This document shows, piece after piece, positions 62,705-64,000 of a stretch of 64,000 nt of DNA. The notes beneath the pieces are model-generated. The model was not told the DNA's origin, did no database searches, and saw only the letters and a list, made by a program, of their open reading frames with translations. Origin of the DNA: Tyto alba. Its lineage: Eukaryota > Chordata > Aves > Strigiformes > Tytonidae. Each line of letters begins with the position of its first letter. Within the stretch, counting starts at the first letter, position 1. The stretch lies in contig NW_024881272.1 of the NCBI RefSeq assembly GCF_018691265.1, positions 19,457,323-19,521,322 of the forward strand, read 5' to 3'. A program made the translations under genes and the position numbers.

Positions 62705-64000
62705 CTATTAACACAGTGACAGACAAGGGTCATGACATGCCCAAAGACACAATTATTGCTGATGATCTGAATGGTATTATTAGTTTATGTATATTGGGAA
62801 CTTAGATACCTCTATCAAATAATTTGCAACAAAACAATGTAAAGATGTGGACTGAAACCAATTGATTTTGGATACAAATATGCATGGGGTTAAATAATTT
62901 TTATTACACTGACTCAGAGTAGATCATCCTTCAGGAACCTGTACTGCAATAACTAGTTTTAGGTCAGTGATTTCACTAAATCAGTCCAAATCCTCACTGA
63001 CCCAACTTCAGGCACAAAGAAACCATAAAATACCATACTTTGGTATTACACTATGCACTTATCTGGGATTCTGAGTTTTAGTTTTCATTAGTCTCTTCTA
63101 CAACCTAGTATTTTCCAGTGAATACTTTAGTTAGAATTAACATAATCTAAATATTAGTGACTGCTCCTGAGTTAATAATTCTATGCCCTAAATACTGTGG
63201 TTTCAAAACACCTGTAATTTGAGCAGAAGCAATGTTTCCTCATGTTATAGCACATAGCTCTTACCTTGCTTTGAAGCAGTTACACTTACAAAAATGAGGC
63301 TGCTGACCTGGTGATATATTGCTACTTACTGTAGCTCTGCATACAGCAAACCTTTACGGGATGTTTACAAACTATTTAAGTGCATACATAAACTTAACTT
63401 AAAACTGGGATAGGATGGGAAGAAGATTTTGTGATGTAAAAATAACAGTCTAGGTAGCAGGTAAGACTGCTAGACTGGATGAGATGAAAACACTAGCTTG
63501 AACTTTGGCTGGGAGGTGGAGGAAAAGAAGATGTGGAAATAAAGAGAAGTTAAGACTGTTTCCATTGTTCCTGTGGCCCTTTGATACAGATAGTCCTTAT
63601 TTCAAAAAAGAATTAATGAGTGGTAATGTTAGTAACATTTTGCAAAATGTGCTTTAACTAAGCTAGAACCAGATACTAAGTTGTATAAGTCAAAGTACCA
63701 AATGTATAGGAAAAAAAATGACACAAATGTGGACAAGAAGGTGTAAAGAAAGAGAAACTCAGTATATTTATGTTCCTGTGCACTATATAGCATTGTTTAA
63801 ATGCATCAAACCAGGTGTCATTTTATGCATATGGCAAAAAATGCTGAACTCTTTACATTGTTTTCATGTAGACAGGTTGGAGCAGTGGAATTCTGCCAAC
63901 TGTCACCCAGGTTTACTTTAGGTGCCTCCTATCTGAGCTCTGTGCAAAAGCCAGCTTTGCTACAGGCCATCTTTGGAGAAGATGGCCATACTGATCTCAA
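62705..64000 (-). other. DNAI3: Presumed DNAI3 intron
   Basis: Upstream of the last visible DNAI3 exons on the minus strand I found no further exon encoding WD-repeat sequence. The final 140 bases (63860-64000) are less AT-rich and may be part of a repeat or an exon cut by the window edge, but no frame there gives convincing protein. Confidence 0.4.

Noticed and set aside
63860..64000. Right-edge segment considered as another DNAI3 exon
   Set aside because: All minus-strand frames meet stops early or give no WD-repeat or dynein-chain sequence.

Overview
The window looks like one piece of a bird nuclear chromosome. The evidence is long introns with GT-AG boundaries, CpG-island promoters, AATAAA polyadenylation signals, and decayed CR1 LINE fragments of the avian type (a non-avian reptile cannot be excluded). 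The gene order BCL10 – C1orf52 – SYDE2 – DNAI3 (WDR63, facing the other way) is the order known from human 1p22.3. No bacterial, plasmid or phage features are present.

Layout, left to right. 1-1061 is the last intron of BCL10, 1062-1429 its last coding exon, and about 1430-3550 its 3'UTR. C1orf52 has three coding exons (4763-5023, 5128-5335, 6647-6729; 183 residues) and starts in a CpG island. A gene desert of about 20 kb (7.7-27.9 kb) follows. It holds a decayed reverse-transcriptase remnant near 11.1-11.6 kb, a CR1 fragment near 26.0 kb and scattered simple repeats. SYDE2 fills 28.4-55 kb with seven coding exons whose phases agree at every junction (2,994 nt, 997 residues). Its introns hold another CR1 fragment (37.2 kb), a 28-base T run and a striking hairpin (45.4 kb). 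The 3'UTR of SYDE2 runs into an AT-rich, possibly conserved block. On the minus strand near 62 kb are two exons I assign to the 3' end of DNAI3, converging on SYDE2.

BCL10 is an adaptor in CARD-BCL10-MALT1 signalling to NF-kB. C1orf52 is a small, basic-tailed protein of the uncharacterised UPF0690 family. SYDE2 is a SYD-1-type Rho GTPase-activating protein with a C2-like domain and an intact arginine finger. DNAI3 is an intermediate chain of ciliary inner-arm dynein. These are neighbours by descent, not an operon or a joint pathway.

I found no convincing new biological system. The best leads are an apparent one-base frameshift in the penultimate DNAI3 exon seen, a well-initiated uORF upstream of SYDE2 together with an ATG-less open extension, an unexplained protein-like minus-strand ORF inside the C1orf52 intron, a small signal-peptide-like candidate exon near 26.6 kb, and an intronic hairpin.
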